A stretch of 64,000 nt of DNA, from positions 9,717,501 through 9,781,500 of the forward strand of contig NC_090287.1 in NCBI RefSeq assembly GCF_037392515.1, written 5' to 3'. Under the pieces are notes generated by a model that did not search any database, had not been told where the DNA came from, and saw only the letters and a list, made by a program, of their open reading frames with translations. The stretch comes from Haliotis asinina. Taxonomy: Eukaryota > Mollusca > Gastropoda > Lepetellida > Haliotidae. The position numbers and the translations under genes are program-made. This document shows positions 46,391 through 58,200 of the stretch, piece after piece; positions within the stretch are counted from its first letter, which is position 1; each line of letters starts with the position of its first letter.

Positions 46391-47458
46391 GTTGGACAAG
46401 TAGCTTGCAGAAACCGATTGGGGTGACTACTCGAAAACAAGTTACAGACAGAAGGAGCAGTCTTTGTGTTTGCTTTCTTGCTTAAAATGTGTGTGATAAA
46501 ACGATTGTTAACTAATAAGATTTGGAATGTCAAAATATACCCCCGCTTGACTGACGCGCGCGAACTCACGCACCCACGCACACAGACACACAAACCATTT
46601 GGTTGGGCCATCACGAAACGGGCCGGTTGCGGTGATTTTTAATACATCAAGCGTGTTCACATTATTTTCCTTTGATACACTGTAGTAGTATCAGGGCAAT
46701 GTCAGGAGAGATATGGGGCTTATTTGCCTCCAACGCCATGTCCCTGTACCCGGGACACTGTGGAAGTTGATAGGGGAGTCTTCACGAAGGAACTTGACTC
46801 CATTGATCATACATGGCAGCTCGAATAGCAGAAAACCAATAAGGACGTGATGAGATACCTGATTACCATCATGACCGGCGGCCAACCCGGTAGTTATGGT
46901 GACTTTAATAACGTCTAACACGTCTTGTAGTGAAGTTAGCTTGACAAAATACAACTTTACTAGGGTAATGTTCTTACTGCATTTCGTTTTCCTTTCATTA
47001 ATTTTCATCCATGTTCCTGAGGTCTTTTCTAATCTCTTTGGAAGCAAACATGGCTTACTTTGTCGAGCCGATCACTAGGGTCGTATGGCGGTAACAGGCA
47101 CTGCCATTTTTACGAATCTAGCATACAGTCCCCAAGAAATCACATAAGTAGGGACAATGACTCCGTATAAGTGCCAACTTTCGCCAACTACTATAATTAA
47201 ACCTCTCAGCCTGTACTTATCATTGACTAAATAAGACGTTGTAATATGACATTGGGTATTCTTGATTGAGGGTTTGTTAATAGAAACATTATACTCTCAT
47301 GATGTCTTACTTATATATATAGATAATATTAAGAATAAGAATTGAATTCCTGGTTGGGCATGGTAGAGTTTGCTACGGCTTGTTCACTGAGGGCGTCACA
47401 GGTCGACAACCGGGTACGTCATGAGTGTTTTCCAGCTATGCATATCGTCCTATATATA
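46391..47458. other. Intergenic, no gene recognised
   Basis: A 118-codon minus-strand frame at 46691-47047 resembles nothing I know and has no splice context that I can defend. A purine/pyrimidine alternating stretch ACGCGCGCGAACTCACGCAC lies at about 46553. Confidence 0.35.
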
Positions 47459-48921
47459 CTGAGTCAAAAAAGAAACTTCACATTCTTTCTTCAGGGCACA
47501 ACAAAAGAACAAGAGATGGTAAGATGTTAAATTGTTTTATTTCATTGCTGAGATCCGTGTGATGTACTCGATATACTGACAGTGCCACAATCAGTTCCAT
47601 TAGGCTACACCGCCGTTCTAAAACATGGGTATACAGAATGTCAAGTCACAAGAATAAGAATTCGAAATTTCTCTGTTCAGTATTGTGTATGTCCACCCCA
47701 CGCATTCACCACTGACCAAACACCGTCTCCTCATCGACTGTCTGATGCTTGTGAACACGTGGTTGGAGATTCTGCACCATTGCTCTTGCAAGGCAGCGCC
47801 AAGTTCCTGCAAATTCAGAGTTTGGTTCCTAAGACCACGAAGCCTTCTCCCAAGTGCATCCCAAGCGTGCTCTATTGGATTAAGGTCAGGGGACCTCGAT
47901 GGTAAGTCCGTGACGTTGATTCCAGCGCTTTGAAGGACATTTCTTGTCAACATCACGGTGTGCGGCCGAGTATTATCTTGCTGGAACTGTAGACCTGGGC
48001 CATGAGCCGCCATGAAATGAATGAGTTCAGGGGTGAGCACCTGGTCGCGGTAAGCAGCAGCTCTGAGGTTTCCACGGATGACCAAAAGTCGGGAACGGTT
48101 GTTCCCACGGAAAGCACCCCACACCATGCAACTTCCGCCCCCGAATCTGTCGACCTCTGTACACAGTATTGGGCATACCGTTCACGACGTCGTTTCCAGA
48201 CTCTATGCCTGCCGTCCGCGAATCTGAGGGTAAACCTGAGACAACGCGATTCCAGTCTCTCTGGGTCTATCGGGGGTGACGTTGGGCCCACAGCAGAACA
48301 TGACTTTGATGAAACGGCGTCAATATTGGCCCACGATATGGACGGCGAGAATAGAGATTGGCAGCCCGCAACCGATTTCGAATGGTCTGTGAGGACAGTC
48401 AACCTCTAAACATCTCAGCCCTGGTACGTGCAGCCGGCAGAAATCTGTCACGTAGGTGACGTAGGATGATTTGACGGTCTTCTGCTCGTGACGTCACACG
48501 TGAACGACCCGACTATGGGCGATCAGAAGTGGTGCCGACTTCGCAAGTCATACACAGTACGACGGTTCATCCCATTTCTCTTGCGACGTCAATAACTGAT
48601 CTTCCCGCAAACATGCCAACGGCACCTTTAACATTGCACATTTCACAATCGTGGTATTCAAAGTACCGTTAGAACTGTAGTTTAAAAGTGTTTCTTTTTC
48701 AAACTTCGATGCGAAGATCACGTGATCGACTACACGTGCAAAACCTGATTTGGCACGAACGTCATTTGCACGACGAATGGATGGGTTTGAGTGGGTTTTG
48801 CTAACGTTATTCTAGAGTCGAAAGACAGGGATCCCATTTCGGATACAGAGATGTATGATCAGAGAAAAATTATTCATTATTTTTAAAAATTACATTTTGT
48901 GGAGTTTCTTTTTTGACTCAG
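47459..48921 (-). mobile_element. Tc1-like transposon with intact ends, broken transposase
   Basis: Termini CTGAGTCAAAAAAGAAACT at 47459 and its exact complement ending at 48921, each next to TA, give a 1463-bp element. The minus strand has MVWGAFRGNNRSRLLVIRGN, FQQDNTRPHTVML (second catalytic Asp) and SPDLNPIEHAWD (Glu) in one frame (47618-48127). The N-terminal half (48130-48600) is in shifted frames. It is a further family, distinct from the 23772 and 27050 elements. Confidence 0.9.
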
Positions 48922-49708
48922 TATATAAGAGATGATCTTGTGTTTCTGTGTACATTAAGATGTCTGGAAGATTTGTCATAACTGTGCGCAGCATACTGCA
49001 TAGACGATGAGTTTTAAGAAACTGGCATTTCGTATTCGACCACCACCACCACAAACACGCAAACCCATAGATTGTGTGGTACAGTATGATCTGGTCATTG
49101 ATATGGCATACTGAAAATGCATCGGGAAGTTGTGAATCACGACCTACAAGTCGAGCATATTTTTCCATGCTCGATGTGTTAAAAGACCAGTTATTTCAGG
49201 ACATTTAATTTGGAATCCAGTTACAGTTTTTGTAAGGTACATATACCTTTCCGAGGAATGTGTGGAACGGAGGTTATGTTTTAGTCCACCCGCAGATGTT
49301 ACCATTTAGAAGTACTATTAACATGTTTGTGCCATTCGGTGTCCTGCAATGGGATTTTTTTGACATTACCTTGAAATAAAGCATGTGTGTTGGTAAAGGG
49401 TGAGTGAGTTTAGTAACACACAGTTGTTAGTTGTATTTGTTGTATAGGGGCTGAAATAAACAGTTATTCGCCATGTTTTTTCATGTCGTCATCGAACACG
49501 TGTGACCTCATTAGTCATAGACTAGTCTAAAACCATAGCCTTATGATGACCTTTGAGAACACCTTGTTGGTGACTTATCTGGCTGACACCCCGTGGGAAA
49601 CGGGTTCGGGGTGACTCGCGTTGACTGAAGGGTTAAATGAGAGCGGGCCCCGTGGAAAACGGGTTCGGGGAAGGGGGCTATGTCCATCTTAACCCCTTGC
49701 TTCTCGTG
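48922..49708. other. Intergenic with a CCCCGTGG..AACGGGTTCGGGG doublet
   Basis: No gene seen. Two copies of a 22-23 bp GC-rich motif lie at about 49591 and 49648 in otherwise AT-rich DNA. Confidence 0.5.
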
Positions 49709-49977
49709 ACCCGTGAAGGTCAGGGATAGAATAGGCCTTCAGCAACCCATACTTGCCATAAAAGGCGACTATGCTTGTCGTAAGAGGCGACTCACAGGAT
49801 CGGGTGGTCAGGCTCGCTGACTTGATTCACACATGTCATCGGTTCACAGTTGCGCAGATCGATGCTCATGTTGTTGGTCACTGGATTGTCTGGTCCAGAC
49901 TCGATTATTTACAGACCGCCGCCATATAGCTGGAATATTGTTGAGTTGAGTGCGGCGTAAAACCAAACTCACTCACA
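49709..49977 (+). repeat. ~270-bp SINE-like repeat, full length
   Basis: It reads GACCCGTGAAGGTCAGGGAT AGAATAGGCC to GCGGCGTAAAACCAAACTCA CTCAC. Inverted relative to the copy at 50757. Confidence 0.9.
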
Positions 49978-50756
49978 CTTGCTTCTCGTAGTAGATCACA
50001 TAATCACCCACGTTAGTAAAGGGATTGGGATAGCCTTTGGCCTGCAAATAGTAATATTTGGTCCATTTCTGAGGCTCAGATCATCACATAAAACAAAGCA
50101 TACCGTCCACAGGTTTTACTGTTTTTACTTTGAAGTAGCCATGTATTGTGTTCGAAAAACGCACCATTCCTTGGTAGAAATGTATGGAATGTCCTTTGAT
50201 AATACTCAGACTCATTTGGTCACTTACTTTGTACAGAAATTTGTGGGGTGTCACTCATATTGTACATGCGTCTCCATAAAAATCATCATTACCATCCACA
50301 CCTGGACTGACCCATCATCTCTTGTGATGAATCGACCTGGACATCCATTGTGGGTATGAATATGAATTGGTCATTAACAGAGATCTCAGATCTCAAATTA
50401 GTCGTGGAAGCATGTGAGATCGGGATTACGGATGTAGTAGGAAGCTTCTTTTCCAAGTAAATGGCCCGAGAAGGTTCCTAATGAGGCTTGCAACAAACAA
50501 ACACAAGCACAATCTCACACTCCTGAGACATCCATGGGGAATATTCAGCACAAACAAAGACTACTTATCAACATAGCAGCGTCCTCGGAGCATAGACTGG
50601 TACTAATTACAACATTGTGAAACCTTTCACTCGTCTTCCGCGTGTTGGAAATAGTGTTCTCGTTCTTGGACATTTGATGTTTTGCGTGTTGATTAAACTG
50701 GTTTCACTTATAAGTTTTAGATACTTGACATTCAACATAGTAGTGATGCTGTTTCA

Positions 50757-51029
50757 GTGAGTGAGTGAGTGAGTTTAGTTTTCCCCGGACTCAGCAATAT
50801 TCCAGCTATATGGCGGTGGTCTGTAAATAATCGAGTCTTGACCAGACAATCCAGTGATCAGCAGCATGAGCATCGATCTGCGCAATTGGGAACCGATGAC
50901 TTGTCAACCAAATCAGCGAGCCTGACCACCCGATCCCGTGAGTCGCCTCTTACGACAAGCATAGTCGCCTTTTATGGCAAGTCTGGGTTGCTGAAGGCCT
51001 ATTCTATCCCGGACCTTCACGGGCCAATA
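50757..51029 (-). repeat. ~270-bp SINE-like repeat, full length
   Basis: It starts (GTGA)n TTTAGTTTTCCCCGGACTCA and ends CTATCCCGGACCTTCACGGG. Confidence 0.9.
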
Positions 51030-51366
51030 CTCTTTAGATACTGGCGATACGCGTGTTAATAAAACCGTTGTATTTATTATTGCGTGTTGATTCAAAAGTT
51101 GAAGCTAAACTTTAAACGAAAATCAGCATGTAAATAATCTGACGCAAAGCATTAACAATTGACAATTAACAATTGCATTCTAAGATTAACTAAGCTTACA
51201 AATTAATACAAATCACAACGAAAGTAGTACAAACAGTATAAATTGGAGTACAAATTCAAGGGCAATGAAACACAAAAGCAGAGATGCTATTATATACACC
51301 TCATCAATGACCAATTGGGCGAGGCTGGGTAACCAGGGTAAGAACGATCTCTACAAAATACTAGCT

Positions 51367-51450
51367 TCCTTGTAATCTGAGAGGTGTCTCCTTGTAATCT
51401 GAGAGGTGTCTCCTTGTAACCTGAGATGTGTCTCCTTGTAACCTGAGATA
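51367..51450 (+). repeat. 22-bp tandem repeat, four copies
   Basis: CCTTGTAATCTGAGAGGTGT CT is repeated four times with single changes. Confidence 0.9.
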
Positions 51451-54400
51451 ATAATTCATAAAGATATGAAATGAGAAGTTATGCCTCCTTATGTACTTGA
51501 ATCAAAAAATACTCTTGATGATTCTCCAGATCCCTGGGTTAGAAAACCCAGTATATTCCAGAATTGTTGCTACATGTAGCACAAGCCTAAAGACGGTATA
51601 CCACAGACCTTCACTGAATATCCAGTATCCGAAGCCCATTTCTGGAGACCCCTTTCGTGATATTCTTGAAATATTACTAAAGGCGCTGTACAATTAAAAC
51701 TCGCTCATCCATAGCGAGGAATCGATCACTAAAAATATTTGGTTGGGATATTTGTTAGAAACCGATTATGTTGTGCTTAGTGCTTCAAAATATTCACTTG
51801 ATAAGGAGGTATCGAACAAAAATATATATATTTCAGTCACATATGCTACATGTAGCATATCGCCTACGGCGACGCAGTTCACTACACAGAATTTTGTCCC
51901 TCTCACTGTACCCACTTTGATGCCGACTTTGAGTTACCGACATCCTCGCGATTTTAAAAAATGCTTATTCTTCAAAACATAGACATTAATACGCAGATTC
52001 AGTGGATGAATGCATTTGCACCATGAAAGTTTGTCAATGTTCTCAATACTTTTCACTGCATATACCCTTGGAAGACTGTTAATTCGAGGGGAATGATCGC
52101 CAAGCGATCTTTCTGCCGCCATGTTTGGATACTAGTAACACAGGTTACCAGCATCACCCCAGGTACAGTGCCTCTGGTTTTGGACTCGGAATCCGCTTCT
52201 CCCGGGTTAGGCTTCCAGGCTTTTCTGCAAGATATCACAAATGGTGGGTTTCACCAAGGAGAACTGCTCTCACTCGCTCACTCACTCACTCACTCGCTCG
52301 CTCGCTCACTCACTCACTCACTCACTCACTCACTCACTCGACCCGCCAGACACTCACTCGACCCGCCAGACACTGACCAAACACAATGACGCTGTAATAA
52401 GACCTGGACACATATGGATGAAGTATCGATTAAATGAGGCAGCATCCCCCATCTTTTCACCGGAACAGCTGATCATGTGATGAACTGTAGGAAAGAAGAG
52501 GCGTGACATCGCAGCTCTCTATGGCATTTGTAATTTTACCTTTAATCAAGCGACAGGTGTCACTGCCGGTTTTCCTTCTTGCAGGATCTACAGGTGAGAT
52601 TATATGTGATTTTCAAGTCCCTGAAACCCACTAGGAAAAAGGTTACTCTAAACAGATATACGTCCTTGTTGAATAGTTATTTAAGAAATTGGTTCTAGTT
52701 CTTCACGTGCAATAAATATAGATATTTAGAAAATGAAATTCAACGTCCAGTAAATATTTGGCATCAGATCAACATGTAAAAGTTACATGTTAGTTTACGA
52801 TACAACTAATTTAGGATGGTGCTTCCATGTTTCCAGGTGTATATTTTCTTGTATATGCTCGTATATGTTTAATACATGTGCAAGAGCAATCTATATCCCA
52901 TATCACCTGACTGGACGTTTGTGATGGACTTACCTGCTTTCATTGTTATATTGTTGTCTGGTACTCATGTCGGGTGCAGGGAAATAGCACTAGCGATGAT
53001 TTGTTATACTTTGCCTTGGGGTATAGCTTACTATTGCGAACCTCTGCTAATATTGCCGTTTTTCGGATACAGGGGTTGATGCAGCTTTTTGAGAAAGGCG
53101 TGGTGGTGGGGTGGGATGAAGATTTGCACAGTTTTCTGTTGATCCATTTTCACGACAGTTTGGACGGTCATTTAAAAAACTTTCAGGACACAAGGGGAGG
53201 TGCGCACCCCTGCACGTACCCCACTCCCCGCCCCAGCCTATGGGATGTGGGTGGATCCAGGTTGTGTTTATAAATACGTTGGTGAGGGTGAAGGTGAGAC
53301 TGTATTGTAGTGAGGGGTTCCACTGAAGAAAGAGAAAAGGGTAAAGCACATCTTACCTCTGTATTGTCTCTTTGAGACCTGTTCCAACGGGCGATTAACA
53401 TTGTTTACGACGCTGCGTCGATGTTTCTTGTTGTTTACTCCAGAGAATATTATACGACAGTGTTTTACATGTACACATCTACATAATCGTATTATATGAG
53501 GGATGTATCGGTATCTGGATTTAACTGTTGAGATATAGCAGTAGGTATGACAATGAAATAAACAATAACAAATGTGATAAAACACTTACAGTGAATGAAG
53601 TAAAAAAGGCTGATCTTTTAAGACTTAATATTTGAACGCATCGACAAAACCTCATTTCCCTTGGTATTTTAAAAAACAGAAACAAAACAAAATTGTTCAG
53701 ATTCAAAACTGATATTTTTCTAGTACTTCCGCTTCATCATGGCATGAAGAAGGACACAAGAACATCGCCATGGTCGAGTGTCCACAACCATTTTTTCATA
53801 ACACGTCCTTTCAAAAACACAAGCACAAAATCATGTTATTTGCTTGTGGATGAAATAAGGTATGCATCTAGTACATATAACGTCAAAGCCAGAAAACAAC
53901 CAGTCTCCATTATCCGCAGGATTTCCTTGAGAGTCAACGGCAAACTAGCGGTGACGGCTGTGTGAGTAAATCACTGAAGCTCGGTTGTGACAACAGGTGT
54001 TCGGTGACGTGCAAGCACACAAGATTCACCCTAGCATGATTGTTGGAGACCGTTTATAACTTATGGCTGGGGGGCCATGATGATTTTAGTGGAGCTTGTA
54101 ACCCACATTGTTCTGGGGAGACAGGGGTCATCAGTTTTGTACACATATACTGGGGTGGTAAGAGGGGGTCAGCATGTTTGTACAGATCAATATTCAAAAA
54201 TTATGCTTACGGTTGTGAGACGGGGGGCGTGTAATTGATTTCGTACATGATTTGCAGATGGGGGTGTCACTTACTTTGTACATGAATCGTACATGTTTTT
54301 TGGTATGTCGCACGGTCGTGAGTGTTCCGACACGGTAAACGAAAGAGACATGCGTTTCATCTAACGTTTTTTCCTCACCAAACCAGTGCAATACTTTTCG

Positions 54401-55089
54401 AATAAGCGCCACTGTACTCAGTGCCAGTATGGTGTTCTCACGGAAAGGTTATTCGTCCTTCTATCCGATCAGGTAATTCTGCACAGAAGCAGGTACTGTA
54501 AGCTATATACTGTAGTGATATTATGCCAGACATGAGGGCGCAGAGAGAGTTCGCGAACTAGTTTCAAACTTATGCTGTCCCATAGGTCTAGCTATGCCTG
54601 GTAGTTACTATTCCACAACATAATTCACTAGCCCGAAATTTGAATGTGGATACTAGTTTCCTAGTCATGTTGATAATATGATGAACATGTTTATCAGGCC
54701 ATAACCTTGTATGATTTAAAAGTGTATTGAAACTTAATATGGCGGAGAGAGTTATGCATTTACAAAGTGACCCCATGAAAATTTACCGGCCGGTCGGGCC
54801 AGTGACTGTGGAGATTTACTTTCCTGAGTGGATTTTACTAGACATGGGCTAGCGGGCCAAAGGCCGTTTCTCACATTGTTTACGGATCATCAAAATACAC
54901 CTTTTCCTAATCATTCACGTATTTCCTATGACCAAGGTTTGATGAATTGAGTTTCTTCTATTTATTTGAAATGTACATATGCCTGACGACACTAAATCAC
55001 TCACTATTATCAAGTGTCTGAAACAAGTATGTATTGGCATAGCTATCATATGTATTTCTTGTTCAGCGATTTTTCCGATTCGTTTTCAG
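51451..55089. other. Intergenic, upstream of the opsin
   Basis: Apart from the CTCACT repeat at 52268-52342 I see no gene or known element. Short open frames here have neither family resemblance nor convincing splice sites. The opsin promoter and any untranslated first exon should be in the right part. Confidence 0.4.
52268..52342 (+). repeat. (CTCACTCG)n microsatellite
   Basis: CTCACTCACTCGCTCGCTCA and similar; followed by a 16-bp duplication CACTCGACCCGCCAGA. Confidence 0.9.
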
Positions 55090-55095
55090 TCCGGA

Positions 55096-55204
55096 ATGAA
55101 AGAGGGCATCATGGCGTCCAACGTAACAGACAACGTCGACTTCTACAGGGGACCGCTCAGCCATCGTGCCTACTTTGTCATGGGCATGTATATGACCATA
55201 TTAG
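55096..55204 (+). CDS. Opsin exon 1
   Basis: Two in-frame ATGs, 55096 and 55111; a pyrimidine-rich acceptor (cgttttcag) just before, at 55089, suggests an upstream untranslated exon. It encodes MASNVTDNVDFYRGPLSHRA and YFVMGMYMTIL. Donor TTAG|gtaaca. Confidence 0.8.
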
Positions 55205-58200
55205 GTAACAACAACGTCCACGTGATAAATCTCCTAGTTTAATACTTTTGACTCTTAGTCAGGATGTCATATTTCATCTTATGGCTTCTCGACACATGCA
55301 CCATTTTGGAGAGAACTCAGAAAATCTAATCAAATCAAACCCTCCTCCTTTTCCTCCTCAACGTCATCAGCAGGAACGCTGCTATGAGAGAGAGAGAGAG
55401 AGAGAGAGAGAAACAGAGAGACAGAGACAGAGGGAAAGAGAGAAAGGGGGGAGATTCGGGGGACAGAGAGGGAGGGAGCAAAAGGGAGGGACAGCGAAAG
55501 AGAGAACGACAGAGAGAAATGGAGAGGGGGAGAGACAGAGCAACACAGATTGGGTTAGAAGGGGAAGTGAAAGAGCAAAAGAGAGAGAGAGAGGCTGTCT
55601 GCACGATGGACTTCGCGCACTATCGGTTTAATTTTAAATGTTATTTATGGGGTTTCATGTTTGTATTACGTACGAAAGTGAGTATAGTAACCCAACCTAT
55701 TCATCCAGCGTTGATGCTTCTTCAGATCGAGAACAGACCCAAAACCAATGGACACATGCCACTTCATATAATATGTGAACACCGACGAGTTGACTCACAC
55801 ATCTTCACTGACTAAACCACTGAACAGACCATTCTCATTTGCTTTCGTTTCAAACAATTTTGCAAAGCTCTGCACGCACAAACACATCTGCTCGCTTTGA
55901 TAAATTTGTTCTAAAGTTAATTTTCCTCATTTGTCGAGTATTCTGAGATCAGCAGATCTCGGGGTATCGATCTTGGCAGCACTAGCACAGGTTATTAGGC
56001 ATACAGTCATCATACCTACAAGTTGTAATGAGAATCCGACACTAATTATTAGCTACATTTCAGGCGGCGAGGCAATCACAGAATACATATGCTATGCTTC
56101 CACATATAATGAGATGTGTCATCCTGTACAAATAACGACAGTTCCTCTGACTTAAATTACATACATGAGTCAAGAATTACCGGCTAATCCAGCTTGTCAG
56201 CGAAATGTAGCAGTTGCCTAGTCACAAACAGAGTTCATGTATCAGCCTAGTCGGTGTGTTGATAGAATGAGGCAAGATAAAGTCGTCTTTCGTGAAACCG
56301 TAGAGCATCTTCGAATATTTACTATGTTGTCGCGTTATCGGTATAGTTAGCGTGAAGCATCTAGTCAGCGATGTATGGGTAATATGAAATTAAGTTTGTT
56401 TGGTTTAATTACCAACTCTCCGACCCGAGGTAGAATGTGTGACAGCATTTCATTGTTGATCTTAAGATGCTACGAAATTCTTTCCCCGTAAAGATTCTGG
56501 TTAGACTGATCTTCACTAACTGACGATTATCTTAAAAGGCGATCGGGATCGAATGTTCAGACTGGCTGACTTAGTTATTGTACCTTCTCATCCCATTTAT
56601 GCAGATCGATGCTTTTTCTGTCAAAAGCTACCTGGACTAGATTCAGTTATTTGCAGACTGCCCTCATATACATGCATCTAGTTTACTGATGAATATCAAG
56701 CTAAACAAACAAATACATGCACCCCAAAGGGTTTTTCATCTTCCTGACATTGCCACAAAAGAGCTAGTTCCTTGGATCGATTACATCAAAATATATTATG
56801 CTATCATACGTATCGTAAAGGTTGTGATCGATATATTGTTGTCCATTAGAAATGTTTCCCCACTTCAAAAGACGCGTTTCAAAAGTTTCATGTTTGACTT
56901 TCACTCATCTTCGTCCTCTGTATACATCGACACTGTCTCAGAAAACAGGTGCTTCCTGGTCTAAACAGGTGGTCTAATGAGGTGATTTCTGGTCTAAACA
57001 GGTGGTCTAATGAGGTGATTTCTGGTCTAAACAGGTGGTCTAATGAGGTGCTTTCTGGTCTAGCCACACTGCTCATGATCATACCAATAACTAACATTCA
57101 AGTTTGACTGTCGACGAGAGTCTTACTTCTCTAAGTGGCATTTTAGAAGTTGGTATGATGAGGATGAGGACTTATATGGATAGACAACTTCTGCCTTGCA
57201 GTGGATGCAACGTTTCGAAATTAATGTTTCATAAACTTATAACGCTGTGTCAGTTGTGAAGCCTAGTGATATTATCTGAATATGCATCCAGTGAGAAAGT
57301 AACTTTGATGACATGTTGTCCATACGTGGCCCAAGATACAGGCGCTAAAAACATCTTTCATTTATATTTCTCACATATGCAATTCTTTATATGAAAAATT
57401 AATGTAGTGAGTGAAACATGACAACTCTTTAAGGCCATTATCATGGCGTTATAAATGAGCCGTCTTTGTTGTGTCTCTCTTTTGAAGCCTGATGAAGACT
57501 GAAGAGAACTGTGAAAGCGAGTGAATTAGTATGATTATTATTATTTAATGTGTCACGATTTCTGCTGAAGTTTCTGTTTTGGTTTTCTAGCAAATATCCG
57601 TATTGTTTTCCAAGTCAATTAACAAAGGGGATAATAAAGAGCTAGATCGAAAAAGAAACTTTCTAAGTGGATTTTATTTCATTTTATCTTAAAGACTATG
57701 TTGCTGTCTATGCGTCAGCAATCAATGAATATTTATGCATTGTTTGTTTAATTTTAAAAGTTATTTTTCCAACATATTTTCGTATAATGCACAACTGCTG
57801 ATGGGTTTCGTGGACATTGTAACGTTAAAAATATGGGAGGAGTCAAACAGGTTCAAATTCATTTCTTGCTCTAGTGTCCATGTATTAATGTACGATAATT
57901 ACACAACGTCACCAAGTCACGTATTACCATGAACACATTCTAGCAGACTTATACAGGGAGGAGTTATGGATGCATTAAACAAATATGGCCGCAATTCTTT
58001 CACTTTTCAATTACGTAGACAAACTAACAACATTTAGACAACCACAGTGTTTACAGGTTTACAGTCATCCTTTATCGAATAGTGCGCAAACATGGCTTCA
58101 AGCTTTCAAGCGTACCATTTAAGTTACACGCATTGCCAAGACGAATTGCAAGGTAGTGCGGAGGCAAATTTGTGCAAGTGTCAGGATGGCATAACACAGT

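Noticed and set aside
45541-46614. Several long open frames on both strands
   Set aside because: They follow the 33-bp minisatellite; the period of eleven codons explains them.
46691-47047. 118-codon minus frame
   Set aside because: No family resemblance and no defensible splice sites; left as non-coding.
48002-48409. 135-codon plus frame
   Set aside because: Antisense shadow of the decayed Tc1-like transposase on the minus strand.
52125-52389. Frames with LTHSLTHS repeats
   Set aside because: Translation of the CTCACT microsatellite.
54979-55095. In-frame N-terminal extension of the opsin with a hydrophobic segment
   Set aside because: An acceptor at 55089 and the usual opsin length argue for a start at 55096 or 55111; the extension would add an eighth hydrophobic segment.
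55248-55815. Arg/Glu-rich frames of 127 and 143 codons
   Set aside because: Translation of the (GA)n purine tract in intron 1 of the opsin.
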